From assembly GCA_947499095.1 (NCBI GenBank), contig CANMMR010000003.1, positions 186,001 to 250,000 on the forward strand: a DNA stretch of 64,000 nucleotides, read 5' to 3'. The position numbers were made by a program, and so were the translations under genes. Of the stretch, positions 37,222 through 48,224 are shown piece by piece. How positions within the stretch are numbered: position 1 is the stretch's first letter; every line of letters starts with the position of its first letter. This stretch comes from an uncultured Erythrobacter sp. (GTDB lineage Bacteria > Pseudomonadota > Alphaproteobacteria > Sphingomonadales > Sphingomonadaceae). The notes beneath the pieces are model-generated. The model did no database searches and was not told where the DNA came from. It worked only from the letters and a program-made list of their open reading frames with translations.

Positions 37222-37944
37222 TCATCCCTCCTGTTTGGCGAGCATCACGTCGCCAGCATGGATGACACGCCGCGCGCCATCCGCCAAGCGCAGCGAAAGC
37301 GCGCCCTCGGTTGTCAGTCCAGCGAATTCCGCGGTGATCGGTTCCTCACCGGGAGGGTGGACGGTGAGCCGGGCGCCGACAGGATGGGCAGCCTCTTCCC
37401 AGCGGCGCACGAGTGGTTCGAGTCCATAGGTCCGCCAGCGCTCGAGTTCGCGATCGAACGACGCAGCGAGCGCTTGGGCGAAATGGTCGCGATCGGGCGC
37501 CGGGCCGAGCGCGCTCAGGGCAACCGTCTCGCGATCCGGAAGATCGGGCGCAGCGGCGAGATTCACCCCGACGCCCACTACGATGGCGTCTCCCTCCCTC
37601 TCCAACAAGATTCCGGCGAGCTTGGCAGAGCCGAGCATGAGGTCGTTGGGCCACTTGAGCATCGGGACTTGCGGCGGCGACAACAGAAGAGCGACCGCCT
37701 CGTAGAGGGCAAGTCCGGTCATCAGGGCAAGGCTGGCGGGTTGCGGATCGCGCGGATGGGGCCGCACGATGGTTGAGCCCATGAAATTGCCGGATCCGTC
37801 GAACCAAGTCCGGCCCTGGCGACCGCGTCCGGCAATCTGCCGGTCGGCGACGAGCCAGTGCCCTTCGTGCACTGCCTCCCCGCGGCGAAGCTGCTCCGCC
37901 AGATCGCTATTGGTCGAGCCTGTTTCGGCGACGACGCGGATCAC
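37222..37944 (-). CDS. birA: Biotin--[acetyl-CoA-carboxylase] ligase
   Basis: Attaches biotin to the carrier subunit of acetyl-CoA carboxylase (240 residues). The catalytic part is seen as ETGSTNSDLAE, QIAGRGRQGRTWF (biotinyl-5'-AMP loop), KWPNDLML and KLAGILLE, followed by a C-terminal SH3-like domain. There is no N-terminal DNA-binding domain, so it is a group I ligase without repressor function. GTG 37944 overlaps the nuoN stop (GTGA). Translation upstream in this frame is the shadow of nuoN. Confidence 0.93.
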   Translation of the reverse strand: MIRVVAETGSTNSDLAEQLRRGEAVHEGHWLVADRQIAGRGRQGRTWFDGSGNFMGSTIVRPHPRDPQPASLALMTGLALYEAVALLLSPPQVPMLKWPNDLMLGSAKLAGILLEREGDAIVVGVGVNLAAAPDLPDRETVALSALGPAPDRDHFAQALAASFDRELERWRTYGLEPLVRRWEEAAHPVGARLTVHPPGEEPITAEFAGLTTEGALSLRLADGARRVIHAGDVMLAKQEG

Positions 37945-39404
37945 ATCGCAGCGGCGAAGCTCGCCGCAGCAGCCGCACTCCAGTCGCCGAGCGGGATGGT
38001 CAGGAAATAGCCGAGCGGCGAGATAATCGCGACACTGAGGCCCAGAACGATCCAGTGGCCGATCGGGCTTTCTGTTTCCACTTCGCGCGTGGCATCGTCG
38101 AAGAACATCACCTTGACGAACTTGATGTAGTAGAAGGCACCGATGACGCTTGCGGCGATGCCGATGGCGGCCAGTGCGACCAGATCGGCCTGTACGGCTG
38201 CCTGGAAGACCACGAACTTGCCCCAGAAGCCGAACAGCGGCGGTATGCCTGCGAGGCTGAACATGAGCGCCAGCAGGCACCACGCCAGCGCGGGCCGCTT
38301 GGTGGAAAGCCCGGCGATGTCGTCGAAGGTTTCAAGGTTCTGCCCCATCGGGTCGCGCAGCATCAGCAGCGCAGTAAAGCTGCCGACCGTCATCGCGACG
38401 TAGATCGCCAGATAGGTCATCACGCCGGCGACCCCTGCAGGGGTCGCCGCGGCGAGCCCGATGAGGATGAAGCCGACATTGTTGATCGAGGAGTATGCGA
38501 GCAGGCGCTTGAGGTTCTGCTGCCCGATCGCGCCCAGCGCACCGACCACGATGGACGCGAGCGCGGCAAAGATGACGATCTGGCGCCACGCATCCACCTC
38601 GCCTGCAAACGGCTCCATCGCCATGCGGACGAGCATGGCCATGGCCGCCACCTTGGGTGCTGTCGCGAAGAAAGCGGTGACCGGTGTCGGCGCGCCTTCA
38701 TAGACGTCGGGCGTCCACATGTGGAACGGCACGGCGCTGACCTTGAAGGCAAGGCCCGCCAGCACGAAGACGACGCCGAACAGCGCGCCGGCCGAGAACT
38801 CGACAGCGAACGCTGCGCGGATACCTTCGTAATTTGTGCTGCCGGTGAAGCCGTAGACAAGGCTCACACCGTAGAGGATGATGCCCGATGCGAGCGCACC
38901 GAGGACGAAGTACTTGAGGCCCGCTTCCGCCGAGCGAGTGTCGTTGCGCAGGAAGCTGGCAAGCACGTAGCTCGACAGGCTCGACATCTCGAGGCCGATG
39001 TAGAGCGTCATCAGATCGGTCGCAGAAGCCATCATGCCCATGCCGACGGCATTGAACAGCATCAGCACCGGATATTCCGGGCGATAGGCCCCGCGCTGGT
39101 CGAAGAAGCGCGGCGTGACCATCAGCACGGCGGTGGTCGCGAGATAGATGAGGATCTTCGCGAAGCTGCCAAAGGTATCGGCGCGATAGAGATCGCCGAA
39201 CGCGCGACCTGCCGTCTCACTGGCGGCGAGATCGAACAGGTGCCCGCTGAACAGCGTTGCGCCAACCAGCGCCGAGACGGCGAGGATGGTGACCAGGCGC
39301 GCCGAGCGGGGGCCGCCCCAGGCCGATACGAGCAGCAGCACAAGGCCGACGATCGAGAGCCCGACCTCGGCGCCGGTGAAATAGAGGGAACTGGCGAGAT
39401 TCAT
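37941..39404 (-). CDS. nuoN: NADH-quinone oxidoreductase subunit N
   Basis: An antiporter-like proton-pumping subunit in the membrane arm of complex I (487 residues, about 14 hydrophobic segments). The Proton_antipo_M region includes the conserved Glu in YIGLEMSSLSSYVL and the Lys in FKVSAVPFHMWTPDVYEGAP and in QNLKRLLAYSSINNVGF. It shares one base with the nuoM stop (TGATG) and four with the birA start. Confidence 0.96.
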   Translation of the reverse strand: MNLASSLYFTGAEVGLSIVGLVLLLVSAWGGPRSARLVTILAVSALVGATLFSGHLFDLAASETAGRAFGDLYRADTFGSFAKILIYLATTAVLMVTPRFFDQRGAYRPEYPVLMLFNAVGMGMMASATDLMTLYIGLEMSSLSSYVLASFLRNDTRSAEAGLKYFVLGALASGIILYGVSLVYGFTGSTNYEGIRAAFAVEFSAGALFGVVFVLAGLAFKVSAVPFHMWTPDVYEGAPTPVTAFFATAPKVAAMAMLVRMAMEPFAGEVDAWRQIVIFAALASIVVGALGAIGQQNLKRLLAYSSINNVGFILIGLAAATPAGVAGVMTYLAIYVAMTVGSFTALLMLRDPMGQNLETFDDIAGLSTKRPALAWCLLALMFSLAGIPPLFGFWGKFVVFQAAVQADLVALAAIGIAASVIGAFYYIKFVKVMFFDDATREVETESPIGHWIVLGLSVAIISPLGYFLTIPLGDWSAAAAASFAAAM

Positions 39405-40948
39405 CAGTGCGCTCCCTCCGCATCATGTGCGGCTGCGACAAAATTGGCGTTGCGCTCCATCGGCTCGCCGACCCGGAGCTGGCTGTCGCCCTCCGACGCG
39501 GCGCGCGCCATACGCACCTCCAGAGCGGCGATATCCTGACGCATCGGGGCGAGAAAACTTTCCGGATAGACGCCCATCCACAGCGTTGCCGCAGCGATGG
39601 GTGCGAGCATCATCCACTCGCGTGCGTTGAGATCAGGCATGCGGGCAGCATCGGCATTGCGTTGCTCCCCGAAGGCCACTCGGCGGTAGAGGTAGAGCAT
39701 GTAGGCAGCACCGAGGATGATGCCCGTGGTGCAGACCAGCGTAACCAGCGTCGAAACCTTGTAGAGGCCGGCCAGCGCGAGGAACTCGCCGACGAAGTTG
39801 CTGGTCCCCGGCAGGCCGATGCTGGCCATGGTGAACAGCAGGAAGAACAGAGCGTATTTCGGCATGTTGATGCTGAGCCCGCCATAGCGGTCGATCTCGC
39901 GCGTGTGCAGCCGGTCGTAGATCACGCCGACGCACAGGAACAGCGCGCCGGACACGAGGCCGTGGCCAAGCATGACCATCATCGCGCCCTCGATGCCCTG
40001 CACATTGAAGGCAAAGAGGCCCGCCGTAACGATCGCCATGTGCGCGACCGAGGAATAAGCGATCAGCTTTTTCATGTCATGCTGCACAAGCGCGACGAGC
40101 GAGGTGTAGATCACCGCGACCATCGACAGCGCGAATACCAGCCATGCGAACTGGGCGCTCGCTTCAGGGAACATTGGCAGGCTGAAGCGGATGAAGCCAT
40201 ACCCACCGAGCTTCAGCAACACGCCTGCCAGGATCACGGACCCTGCGGTCGGCGCCTGGACGTGCGCATCGGGCAGCCAGGTATGCACCGGCCACATCGG
40301 CATCTTCACCGCGAAGCTCGCGAAGAAGGCCAGCCAGAGCCAGGTCTGCGCCTGCGGGCTGAAGTCGTAATTGAGCAGCGTCGGGATATCGGTGGTGCCC
40401 GCTTCGTTCACCATCCACATCATCGCGATCAGCATCAGCACCGAGCCGAGCAGCGTGTAAAGGAAGAACTTGTAGCTCGCGTAAATGCGGTTGTCGCCGC
40501 CCCACACGCCGATGATCAGGTACATCGGAATGAGGCCTGCCTCGAAGAAGATGTAGAACAGGAACATGTCCTGCGCGGCGAACACGCCGATCATTAGCAC
40601 TTCCATCAGCAGGAAGGCCGCCATGTATTCGCCCACGCGCTTGGTGATCGCGTCCCAGCTGGCAAGGATGCAGATCGGCATTAGGAAGACACTGAGCATG
40701 ATGAGCATCAGGGCGATGCCGTCGATCCCGAGCGCGTAGCTGAAACCGGCGAAGACCTCCGCGCGCTCGACGAACTGCCACTGGGCGCCGCCGATATCGA
40801 AATTGAGCCACAGCAGCACGCCGAGCGCGAGATCGAACAGCGTTGCGAACAGTGCAACCATCCGGGCGCTCTGCGCACCAAGGAACAGGCAGGCGATGGC
40901 GGCAACGAGCGGCACCGCGAGCATCAGCGAGAGGATGGGGAATTCCAT
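39404..40948 (-). CDS. nuoM: NADH-quinone oxidoreductase subunit M
   Basis: An antiporter-like proton-pumping subunit of complex I (514 residues). The conserved Glu lies in FYIFFEAGLIPMYLIIG, the key Lys in FAVKMPMWPVHTWLPDAH, and QHDMKKLIAYSSVAHM holds the second Lys. It overlaps both nuoL and nuoN by one base (TGATG), so these three subunits are translationally coupled. Confidence 0.97.
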   Translation of the reverse strand: MEFPILSLMLAVPLVAAIACLFLGAQSARMVALFATLFDLALGVLLWLNFDIGGAQWQFVERAEVFAGFSYALGIDGIALMLIMLSVFLMPICILASWDAITKRVGEYMAAFLLMEVLMIGVFAAQDMFLFYIFFEAGLIPMYLIIGVWGGDNRIYASYKFFLYTLLGSVLMLIAMMWMVNEAGTTDIPTLLNYDFSPQAQTWLWLAFFASFAVKMPMWPVHTWLPDAHVQAPTAGSVILAGVLLKLGGYGFIRFSLPMFPEASAQFAWLVFALSMVAVIYTSLVALVQHDMKKLIAYSSVAHMAIVTAGLFAFNVQGIEGAMMVMLGHGLVSGALFLCVGVIYDRLHTREIDRYGGLSINMPKYALFFLLFTMASIGLPGTSNFVGEFLALAGLYKVSTLVTLVCTTGIILGAAYMLYLYRRVAFGEQRNADAARMPDLNAREWMMLAPIAAATLWMGVYPESFLAPMRQDIAALEVRMARAASEGDSQLRVGEPMERNANFVAAAHDAEGAH

Positions 40949-43005
40949 CAGAACAGCACCCAGGTGACAGCGGCGACGAGCCCGAGGAGCATCACCAGCG
41001 CATAGCTATAAAGATATCCGGTCTGGAATTTCTTCGCGCCGACCGAACCTTTCTCCACCACCCAGGCCACGCCATTGGGGCCGAAGCGGTCGATCGTGCC
41101 GACATCGCCGAGTTTCCAGAACTGGCGTCCGAGCCAGAAGGCAGGAACGATGAAGAGGTAGTGGTAGAGCTCGTCGAAATACCACTTGTTGTAGAAGAAC
41201 CGGTAGATCGGGCCGAGCTGTTCGGCACCCTTGGCGGGGATCGTCGTGTCCTTGATATAGGCCAGCCAGGCAATGGCGAGGCCGATCAGCATGACGAAGG
41301 TCGCCGTCAGCTTCACCCAGTAAGGCACGTTGTGCAGCGCGTGGATCAGGTTCTCGTTGAAATAGATCGAGCCGTCCCAGAAATTCGCGCCGTCGATGAA
41401 GGCGTCCTTGAAGACGAAGCCGGCAAACACGGCACCGATCGAGAGGATGCCGAGCGGGATCAGCATGCTGAGCGGACTTTCATGCGGGTGGTAGCCGCCC
41501 GTTCCCGCCTCGTAGTTCGGCGACGGCACGGCGTGCGTAACATCGTGGCCGGCATCTTCCTGCACGGCGGGATTGTGATCTTCGGGTTCGTCATGGCCGT
41601 GGTGGACGGCATGCTGGATATGCTCGCTATCGGCCCAGCGCGGCTTGCCCCAGAAGGTCAGGAACATCAGGCGCCAGCTGTAGAAGCTGGTCAGCAGGGC
41701 CGCGATGGCACCCATCCAGAAGGCGAACATGCTCATTTCCGTGCCGCGCGCGAAGGCGGCTTCGAGAATGGCGTCCTTGGAATAGAAGCCTGCAAATCCG
41801 AACACGTAGAGCACGCCGACTCCGGTGATTGCGAGCGTACCCGCCATCATCGCCCAGAAGGTCAGCGGGATTTCCTTACGCAGCGCACCGTAATAGCGCA
41901 TGTCCTGCTCGTGATGCATGGCGTGGATGACCGAACCTGCGCCAAGGAACAGCAGCGCCTTGAAGAAGGCGTGCGTGAACAGGTGGAACATCGCCGCGCC
42001 ATAGGCACCGACACCCGCAGCAAAGAACATGTAGCCCAGCTGCGAACAGGTCGAATAGGCGATGACGCGCTTGATATCCCACTGCGTCGTACCGACGGTG
42101 GCGGCGAAGATGCAGGTAGCGGCACCGATAAAGGTCACCACGCCGAGCGCGACCGGCGCGGTCTCGAACATGGGCGACAGGCGGCAGACCATGAACACGC
42201 CAGCGGTCACCATGGTGGCGGCATGAATCAGTGCGGAGACCGGCGTCGGGCCTTCCATCGCATCCGGCAGCCAGGTGTGCAGGCCGAGCTGCGCCGACTT
42301 GCCCATCGCGCCGATGAACAGGAGGATGCAGAGCACGTCCATCGTCGCGACGCGGTAGCCGAGGAAGCCGATCGTCGCGCCGCTCATCGCAGGTGCAGCG
42401 TCGAGGATCTCGGGGATCGAAACCGTGCCGAACACCAGGAAGGTGCCGAAGATGCCGAGCATGAAGCCGAGGTCGCCGACGCGGTTGACGACGAAGGCCT
42501 TGATGGCCGCGGCGTTGGCGCTGGGCTTCTTGAACCAGAATCCGATGAGCAGGTAGCTGGCGAGGCCCACCCCTTCCCATCCAAAGAACATCTGGACGAG
42601 GTTGTCCGCCGTCACCAGCATCAGCATGGCGAAGGTGAAGAGCGAGAGATAGGCGAAGAACCGCGGCTGGTCCGGGTCCTCCTCCATATAGCCCCAGCTA
42701 TAGAGGTGAACGAGCGCCGATACGGTAGTGATGACCACGAGCATGACGGCGGTCAGAGTATCGACGCGCAGGGCCCAGTCGAAAGCAAGATCGCCAGACT
42801 GCATCCATTGGAGCACCGGCACGACGGTGGCGGTGCTATCGCCCAGCCAGAAGCCGATGAAGACCGGCCAGCTGAGCGCGCAGCTGATGAATAGCGCACC
42901 CGTCGTGATCGACTTGGCAACGACGCTCGGCGCGGACTTGTTGATGAAGCCGCCGACGATCGCTGCCAAAAGGGGCAGGAAGACGATGAACAGGATGGGA
43001 TGCAC
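40948..43005 (-). CDS. nuoL: NADH-quinone oxidoreductase subunit L
   Basis: The distal proton-pumping subunit of complex I (685 residues) with the long lateral helix at the C-terminal end. Motifs include [49 protein letters not shown] (seen in two blocks) and [21 protein letters not shown] histidine- and acid-rich loop (about 460-500) is typical of alphaproteobacterial NuoL. It begins six bases after nuoK. Confidence 0.97.
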   Translation of the reverse strand: MHPILFIVFLPLLAAIVGGFINKSAPSVVAKSITTGALFISCALSWPVFIGFWLGDSTATVVPVLQWMQSGDLAFDWALRVDTLTAVMLVVITTVSALVHLYSWGYMEEDPDQPRFFAYLSLFTFAMLMLVTADNLVQMFFGWEGVGLASYLLIGFWFKKPSANAAAIKAFVVNRVGDLGFMLGIFGTFLVFGTVSIPEILDAAPAMSGATIGFLGYRVATMDVLCILLFIGAMGKSAQLGLHTWLPDAMEGPTPVSALIHAATMVTAGVFMVCRLSPMFETAPVALGVVTFIGAATCIFAATVGTTQWDIKRVIAYSTCSQLGYMFFAAGVGAYGAAMFHLFTHAFFKALLFLGAGSVIHAMHHEQDMRYYGALRKEIPLTFWAMMAGTLAITGVGVLYVFGFAGFYSKDAILEAAFARGTEMSMFAFWMGAIAALLTSFYSWRLMFLTFWGKPRWADSEHIQHAVHHGHDEPEDHNPAVQEDAGHDVTHAVPSPNYEAGTGGYHPHESPLSMLIPLGILSIGAVFAGFVFKDAFIDGANFWDGSIYFNENLIHALHNVPYWVKLTATFVMLIGLAIAWLAYIKDTTIPAKGAEQLGPIYRFFYNKWYFDELYHYLFIVPAFWLGRQFWKLGDVGTIDRFGPNGVAWVVEKGSVGAKKFQTGYLYSYALVMLLGLVAAVTWVLF

Positions 43006-43011
43006 CGGTGC

Positions 43012-43317
43012 TTACCCCCTCAACCGGTCGACGTCGTCGACGGCAATCGTGCCGCGACCACGGAAATAGATGACGAGGATGGCAAGCCCGATGGCCGCCT
43101 CGCCCGCCGCGACTGTCAGGACGAACATGGCGAATATTTGCCCGACCAGATCGCCGAGGAAGGCGGAAAAGGCGACGAGGTTGATGTTCACCGCGAGCAG
43201 GATGAGCTCGATCGCCATCAGGATGACGATGATGTTCTTCCGGTTGAGGAAGATGCCGAGCACGCCCAGCACGAACAGGATCGCGCTGACAACAATGTAA
43301 TGTTCGATGCCGATCAC
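43012..43317 (-). CDS. nuoK: NADH-quinone oxidoreductase subunit K
   Basis: A 101-residue subunit with three transmembrane helices. The two conserved membrane glutamates are in [18 protein letters not shown] and [17 protein letters not shown] 43317 overlaps the nuoJ stop by four bases. Confidence 0.97.
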   Translation of the reverse strand: MIGIEHYIVVSAILFVLGVLGIFLNRKNIIVILMAIELILLAVNINLVAFSAFLGDLVGQIFAMFVLTVAAGEAAIGLAILVIYFRGRGTIAVDDVDRLRG

Positions 43318-43937
43318 AGCTCAACCCCCTTGCCGATGCCCGGCTGCTTCATCACAGTCGCCTCTTCCGGGCGGCGGCGGTTCTGCTTGCCGATATCCTG
43401 CTGGCCGCGCGCATCAGCGGGGCCCTTGCGATGGGTCAGGACGATCGCGCCGACCATGGCCACCAGCAGGATGATGCCGGCCGCTTCGAACAGGAAAATG
43501 TAGTCGCGGTAAAGCAGCGCGCCGATGCTCTCGATGTTCGAGCGGTCGAGCAGCGGGGCCGACGTACCGTCCGGCGTGCCCAGCTCGATCGCGCCGACGC
43601 GATAGGCGCCGATGCCCAGCACGAGTTCGGCCAGCAATATGGCCGCAATGGCGATACCGAGGGGGAAATTCTTGATGAAGCCTGCGCGCAGTTCCGCAAA
43701 ATCGATGTCCAGCATCATGACGACGAACAGGAACAGCACCGCGACCGCGCCTACGTAGACGATGACCAGCAGCATCGCGATGAACTCCGCGCCCACAAGC
43801 ACCATGAGCCCCGCCGCATTGAAGAAGGCAAGGATCAGCCAGAGGACCGAATGCACCGGGTTGCGCGACATGATGACCATGACGGCGCTGGCGATCACCA
43901 GGACGGCGAACAGGTAAAAGGTGATGGTCTGAATCAT
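43314..43937 (-). CDS. nuoJ: NADH-quinone oxidoreductase subunit J
   Basis: A 207-residue membrane-arm subunit with about five hydrophobic helices and the motif [25 protein letters not shown] split over 60-85 (the third helix, with the pi-bulge region). The hydrophilic tail after about residue 175 is charged and somewhat longer than usual. It starts 27 bases after nuoI. Confidence 0.95.
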   Translation of the reverse strand: MIQTITFYLFAVLVIASAVMVIMSRNPVHSVLWLILAFFNAAGLMVLVGAEFIAMLLVIVYVGAVAVLFLFVVMMLDIDFAELRAGFIKNFPLGIAIAAILLAELVLGIGAYRVGAIELGTPDGTSAPLLDRSNIESIGALLYRDYIFLFEAAGIILLVAMVGAIVLTHRKGPADARGQQDIGKQNRRRPEEATVMKQPGIGKGVEL

Positions 43938-43964
43938 GAGCCCCGTTTCTCGTTGGCGCGGCGG

Positions 43965-44453
43965 TTAGCGATAGGGCGCGTCGGCTTCAAGGTTTGCGGC
44001 AATCGCCCGCTCCCACTTGTCACCATTCGCGAGCAGCTTGGCCTTGTCGTAAAGCAACTCCTCGCGGGTTTCCGTTGCATATTCGAAGTTCGGGCCCTCG
44101 ACCACGGCATCCACCGGGCAGGCTTCCTGGCAGAAGCCGCAATAGATGCACTTCGTCATGTCGATGTCGTAGCGCGTGGTGCGGCGGCTGCCGTCTTCAC
44201 GCGGCTCGCTCTCGATCGTGATCGCCTGCGCCGGGCAGATCGCCTCGCACAACTTGCAGGCGATGCAGCGCTCTTCCCCGTTGGGATAGCGGCGCAGCGC
44301 GTGTTCGCCGCGAAAACGCGGGCTGATCGGGTTCTTCTCGAACGGGTAGTTGATCGTCACCTTGGGCTTGAAGAAATATTTCAGCGTGAGGGCGTGTGCC
44401 TTCACGATTTCCCACAGGGTGAACGACTTTACGAGATGCGTGATCGTGCTCAT
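43965..44453 (-). CDS. nuoI: NADH-quinone oxidoreductase subunit I
   Basis: A 162-residue 8Fe-8S ferredoxin-like subunit that carries clusters N6a and N6b between NuoG and NuoB. Two CxxCxxCxxxCP motifs are present: [12 protein letters not shown] (about 63-74) and [12 protein letters not shown] (about 102-113). ATG 44453 overlaps the nuoH stop by four bases; the longer frame upstream is the nuoH shadow. Confidence 0.97.
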   Translation of the reverse strand: MSTITHLVKSFTLWEIVKAHALTLKYFFKPKVTINYPFEKNPISPRFRGEHALRRYPNGEERCIACKLCEAICPAQAITIESEPREDGSRRTTRYDIDMTKCIYCGFCQEACPVDAVVEGPNFEYATETREELLYDKAKLLANGDKWERAIAANLEADAPYR

Positions 44454-45511
44454 GCCGCGCCTCCGAAGTGACCGGTTGCCATCAGATAGCCCGAAATTAC
44501 GACGATGAAGAACAGGCTGAGCGGGAGGAAGACCTTCCAGCCAAGCCGCATCAGCTGGTCGTAACGATAGCGCGGAACGGTTGCCATGACCCAGCTGAAC
44601 ATGAAGAAGAAGAAGAATGTCTTGAGAAGGAACCAGATGATGCCCGGAATGTCGAACCACGGGATCAGGTCGATATTCAAAGGCGGCAGCCATCCGCCGA
44701 AGAACAGCAGCGTGTTCAGAGAGCACATCAACAGGATGTTCGCATATTCGCCCAGCCAGAAGAGCGCGAAGCTCATCGACGAATATTCGGTCTGGTACCC
44801 GGCGACGAGTTCGCTTTCGGCCTCGGTCAGGTCGAACGGCACACGCTGCGTTTCCGCCAGACAGGAGATGAAGAACATCACCCAGATCGGGAAAATCAGC
44901 GGGTGGACGACAAAGGCGTTGATCAGGCCGAGCCCGAAAGCCTCCTGCCCCAGCACGATACCTGTCAGGTTGAAGGTCCCGGCGAACAGCACGATACAGA
45001 CCAGGATGAAGCCGATCGAGACTTCGTAGGAGATCATCTGTGCCGCGGCGCGCATGGCCGAGAAGAACGGATATTTGGAGTTACTCGCCCAACCGCTCAT
45101 CACGACGCCGTAAACAGACAAGGAACTGATCGCGAGGATGTAGAGCAAGCCCACATTGATGTTGGCGAGCACCACGCCTGCGTCGAACGGAATTACCGCC
45201 CAGGCTGCCAGAGCGACAGTAAACGTCACGATCGGCGCAAGGATGAAGATGCCCTTGTTCGCCGCGCTCGGAATGATGGTTTCCTGCAGGAAGACCTTAA
45301 GCCCGTCGGCAAAGCTTTGCAGAAGGCCGAACGGGCCGACCACATTGGGTCCGCGGCGCAAGTTGATCGCCGCCCAGACCTTGCGGTCGACATAGATGAT
45401 CATGGCAACCGCAAGCATGAGTGGAAGCGCGATCAGAAGGACACCGGCGATCGTCGCGGTGAACCACGCGAACTCGTAATTCATGCCGAGGGATTGGAAG
45501 AATTCGGTCAT
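44450..45511 (-). CDS. nuoH: NADH-quinone oxidoreductase subunit H
   Basis: The 353-residue membrane subunit that forms part of the quinone site. It has about eight helices and the conserved segments [21 protein letters not shown] (seen across 45300-45400), [21 protein letters not shown] and [13 protein letters not shown]. It overlaps nuoG by four bases. Confidence 0.97.
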   Translation of the reverse strand: MTEFFQSLGMNYEFAWFTATIAGVLLIALPLMLAVAMIIYVDRKVWAAINLRRGPNVVGPFGLLQSFADGLKVFLQETIIPSAANKGIFILAPIVTFTVALAAWAVIPFDAGVVLANINVGLLYILAISSLSVYGVVMSGWASNSKYPFFSAMRAAAQMISYEVSIGFILVCIVLFAGTFNLTGIVLGQEAFGLGLINAFVVHPLIFPIWVMFFISCLAETQRVPFDLTEAESELVAGYQTEYSSMSFALFWLGEYANILLMCSLNTLLFFGGWLPPLNIDLIPWFDIPGIIWFLLKTFFFFFMFSWVMATVPRYRYDQLMRLGWKVFLPLSLFFIVVISGYLMATGHFGGAA

Positions 45512-47496
45512 TCCGCGGCCTCCGCCAGATTTTCGCCGTGGAGCAATTCTGCCGAGCAGCGCTGCATTACCTCGCTGGCGCGGGCGATCGGGTTGGTGAG
45601 GTAGAAGTCCTTGATGGGATAGGCACTGATCGTCCCTTCCGCCTTCACCTTGGCATCAGCCTTGGGCAGAGCGCCATAATCGGCGAGGCCTTCTTCGCCC
45701 AGTGCGGGCACTTCCGCGATCATGGCGGCCTGCAACTCGGCGAAGCTGTCGAAGCCGACCTCCACCTTCAGCGCATCGGCCAGCGCGCGCAGGATCGTCC
45801 AGTCCTCCCGAGCGTCACCGGGAGCGAAGACGGCCTTCTCGGCGAACTGCACGCGGCCTTCGGTGTTGACGTAGGTCCCGTCTTTCTCGGCATAGCTTGC
45901 CGCAGGCAGGATCACGTCCGCCGCATGCGCACCCTTGTCGCCGTGATGGCCGATATAGACCTTGAGAGCATCGGCAAACGGCTCGAAATCCATCTCGTCC
46001 GCGCCGAGGCTCAGGACCACCTTGGGCTTGGCATTCACGATATCAGCCATGCCGCCGCTCTGCGAGAATCCGAGCATCAAACCGCCCATGCGCGCCGCGC
46101 TGAAATGGAGGACATTGAACGCCGCACCGAACTTCTCGGCCAGCGCCAGCGCCTTGCCATGCGCGCCCTTGAGGCCAGCGCCACCGACGATAATCGCCGG
46201 GCTTTCGGCATCCTTCAGCGCATCGCCGAGGGCCTTGGGCAGCTTGTTGAGCACGCCGAGATCCTCGCCAAGGAATTCGGCCGGATAGGTCGTATCCCAC
46301 CACGGGCCGACCACGAATACCTTCGCGCCGCGCTTCACCGCCTTGCGGATGCGGACATTCACGAGCGGCGCCTCCCAGCGCACATGGCTGCCCACGATCA
46401 GGATCGCATCAGCATTCTCGATACCGGCGAAGGTCGAGTTGAAATTGACCGCGGCGAGGTTGGACGTGTCGTAATCCATGCCGGTCTGACGGCCTTCGAT
46501 CAGCGTCGAACCGCAGGCCTTCAGCAGAGCCTTGGCCGCGAACATGGTTTCGCAGTCAAGCATGTCGCCCGCAATGGCCGCGATGCTCTTGCCCGGCTTG
46601 GCCTTGGCGATGGCCTTGAAGGCTTCGTCCCAGGTCGCAGCCTGTAGCTTGCCGCCCTTGCGAATGTACGGCTTGTCAAGGCGGCGGCGCATCAGGCCGT
46701 CGACCTGGTAGCGGGCCTTGTCCGAGATCCACTCCTCGTTGACGTCGTCATTGATGCGCGGGAGCGCGCGCATGACTTCGCGGCCCTTGCTGTCGAGGCG
46801 GATGTTCGATCCGACCGCATCGGAGACATCGATGCTGAGCGTTTTCTTGAGCTCCCACGGCCGCGCCTCGAAAGCATAAGGACGGCTGGTGAGCGCCCCG
46901 ACCGGGCACAGGTCGATCACATTGGCCGACAGCTCGTGCTCGGCCGCCTGCTCGAGATAGGTGGTGATCTGCATGTCCTCGCCGCGATAGAGCGCGCCGA
47001 TTTCGTCCACCCCCGCGATCTCTTCGGAGAACCGCACGCAGCGGGTGCAGTGGATGCAGCGAGTCATGACCGTTTTGATCAGCGGGCCCATGTATTTCTC
47101 GGTCACCGCGCGCTTGTTCTCGTGATAGCGCGTCGCGCCGCGACCATAGGTCATCGACTGGTCCTGCAAGTCGCATTCGCCGCCCTGGTCGCAGATCGGG
47201 CAGTCGAGCGGATGGTTGATGAGCAGGAACTCCATCACCCCTTCGCGCGCGGTCTTGACCATCTCGGTGTCGGTGCGGATTTCCTGCCCGTCGGTGGCTG
47301 GAAGCGCACAACTCGCCTGCGGTTTGGGCGGGCCAGGCTTCACTTCGACGAGGCACATGCGGCAGTTGCCGGCGATCGACAGCCGCTCATGATAGCAGAA
47401 GCGCGGGATTTCCTTCCCCGCAAGCTCACACGCCTGCAGGACGGTAGCGCCGTCCGGAACCTCGAGTTCCTGTCCGTCTACGGTGACTTTAGGCAT
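45508..47496 (-). CDS. nuoG: NADH-quinone oxidoreductase subunit G
   Basis: The largest peripheral-arm subunit (662 residues). The N-terminal ferredoxin fold has the 2Fe-2S site [15 protein letters not shown] (plus a further Cys), the His-ligated cluster site is [19 protein letters not shown], and N4 is [11 protein letters not shown] molybdopterin oxidoreductase-like C-terminal domain follows, without an active cofactor. ATG 47496 shares one base with the stop of the preceding secreted-protein gene (TAATG). Confidence 0.96.
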   Translation of the reverse strand: MPKVTVDGQELEVPDGATVLQACELAGKEIPRFCYHERLSIAGNCRMCLVEVKPGPPKPQASCALPATDGQEIRTDTEMVKTAREGVMEFLLINHPLDCPICDQGGECDLQDQSMTYGRGATRYHENKRAVTEKYMGPLIKTVMTRCIHCTRCVRFSEEIAGVDEIGALYRGEDMQITTYLEQAAEHELSANVIDLCPVGALTSRPYAFEARPWELKKTLSIDVSDAVGSNIRLDSKGREVMRALPRINDDVNEEWISDKARYQVDGLMRRRLDKPYIRKGGKLQAATWDEAFKAIAKAKPGKSIAAIAGDMLDCETMFAAKALLKACGSTLIEGRQTGMDYDTSNLAAVNFNSTFAGIENADAILIVGSHVRWEAPLVNVRIRKAVKRGAKVFVVGPWWDTTYPAEFLGEDLGVLNKLPKALGDALKDAESPAIIVGGAGLKGAHGKALALAEKFGAAFNVLHFSAARMGGLMLGFSQSGGMADIVNAKPKVVLSLGADEMDFEPFADALKVYIGHHGDKGAHAADVILPAASYAEKDGTYVNTEGRVQFAEKAVFAPGDAREDWTILRALADALKVEVGFDSFAELQAAMIAEVPALGEEGLADYGALPKADAKVKAEGTISAYPIKDFYLTNPIARASEVMQRCSAELLHGENLAEAAE

Positions 47497-48224
47497 TACG
47501 ACTTAGCCTTTTTCGACGCTTCCATGCCAGTCAGCGCCTTGTAAAGTGAATGGGCAAGCAGGGCACGGAGAGACGTTGCGTCGAAGGTGGCTTCGATCCC
47601 TTCAGTTAGGCATGGGCCGAGGAAAGGAACTATAGCCTGTATGGCGGCCGTCTCGTCATCGCTAGCTGGCGTACTTTCGAACAGGCGATAGAGTTCGGGG
47701 CCCGCCGCCTGCGCTGTGCACATTCCAATCATTTCGCTGCCATTGCGCGGAATAAGCGCGGGATCCTGCCAGTCTTCTCGCGGAAGGAGGCCGAGATCGG
47801 AAGCATCTTCGATGTCGAAATCACGGTCGATGAAAAATTCGGCAAAGCCACCGATAGCAGAGACGGGATCGTAGCGCATCTCCACGCCTCTGCCGCCAAG
47901 CCCAGAAAAACAGTCCTCGCGCCGGTCGACTGATTGCGAGAAACTTGGAACGACTCGTCCAATTTCTGCCGTCTGCTCCACGCTCATATACTCATGTTCG
48001 AGCACCTTCGCTGCCCCTGTCCGATCCAACGACGCCATGCAGCGAAAATAGGCATTGATTCCCGGACGAGGAGACTGATTGCGGCGTGTCGAATGTGCTC
48101 CAGTCAAACCCCCGGTTCCACGCTCGATGCGCGTACCAATCGGGGGATCGGCTGCAGCCGGAACTGCATGTACAAGAGTGGTGACAGTCAGCACCGCAGC
48201 CAATAGTGCCTTGCTATTCTTCAT
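47496..48224 (-). CDS. Secreted four-cysteine protein of unknown function inside the nuo operon
   Basis: A 242-residue protein with a typical Sec signal peptide (basic MKNSK, hydrophobic core, AXA site at about PAAA-DPP, residue 26). The mature part has four cysteines (in YFRCMAS, EDCFSG, GMCTAQ, GPCLTE) that could form two disulfides. I recognise no family. The ATG overlaps the nuoF stop by four bases and the TAA shares one base with nuoG, so it is tightly coupled to complex I genes. It could be an accessory or assembly factor acting in the periplasm, or a gene that landed there; no sequence evidence separates these. Confidence 0.75.
   Translation of the reverse strand: MKNSKALLAAVLTVTTLVHAVPAAADPPIGTRIERGTGGLTGAHSTRRNQSPRPGINAYFRCMASLDRTGAAKVLEHEYMSVEQTAEIGRVVPSFSQSVDRREDCFSGLGGRGVEMRYDPVSAIGGFAEFFIDRDFDIEDASDLGLLPREDWQDPALIPRNGSEMIGMCTAQAAGPELYRLFESTPASDDETAAIQAIVPFLGPCLTEGIEATFDATSLRALLAHSLYKALTGMEASKKAKS

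Noticed and set aside
38055-39539. A 494-residue plus-strand frame opposite nuoN (and a 683-residue one opposite nuoL at 40843-42894)
   Set aside because: Long shadows are common opposite high-GC genes. Both are rich in Arg, His, Asp and Glu without domains, and nuoL/nuoN on the minus strand are certain.
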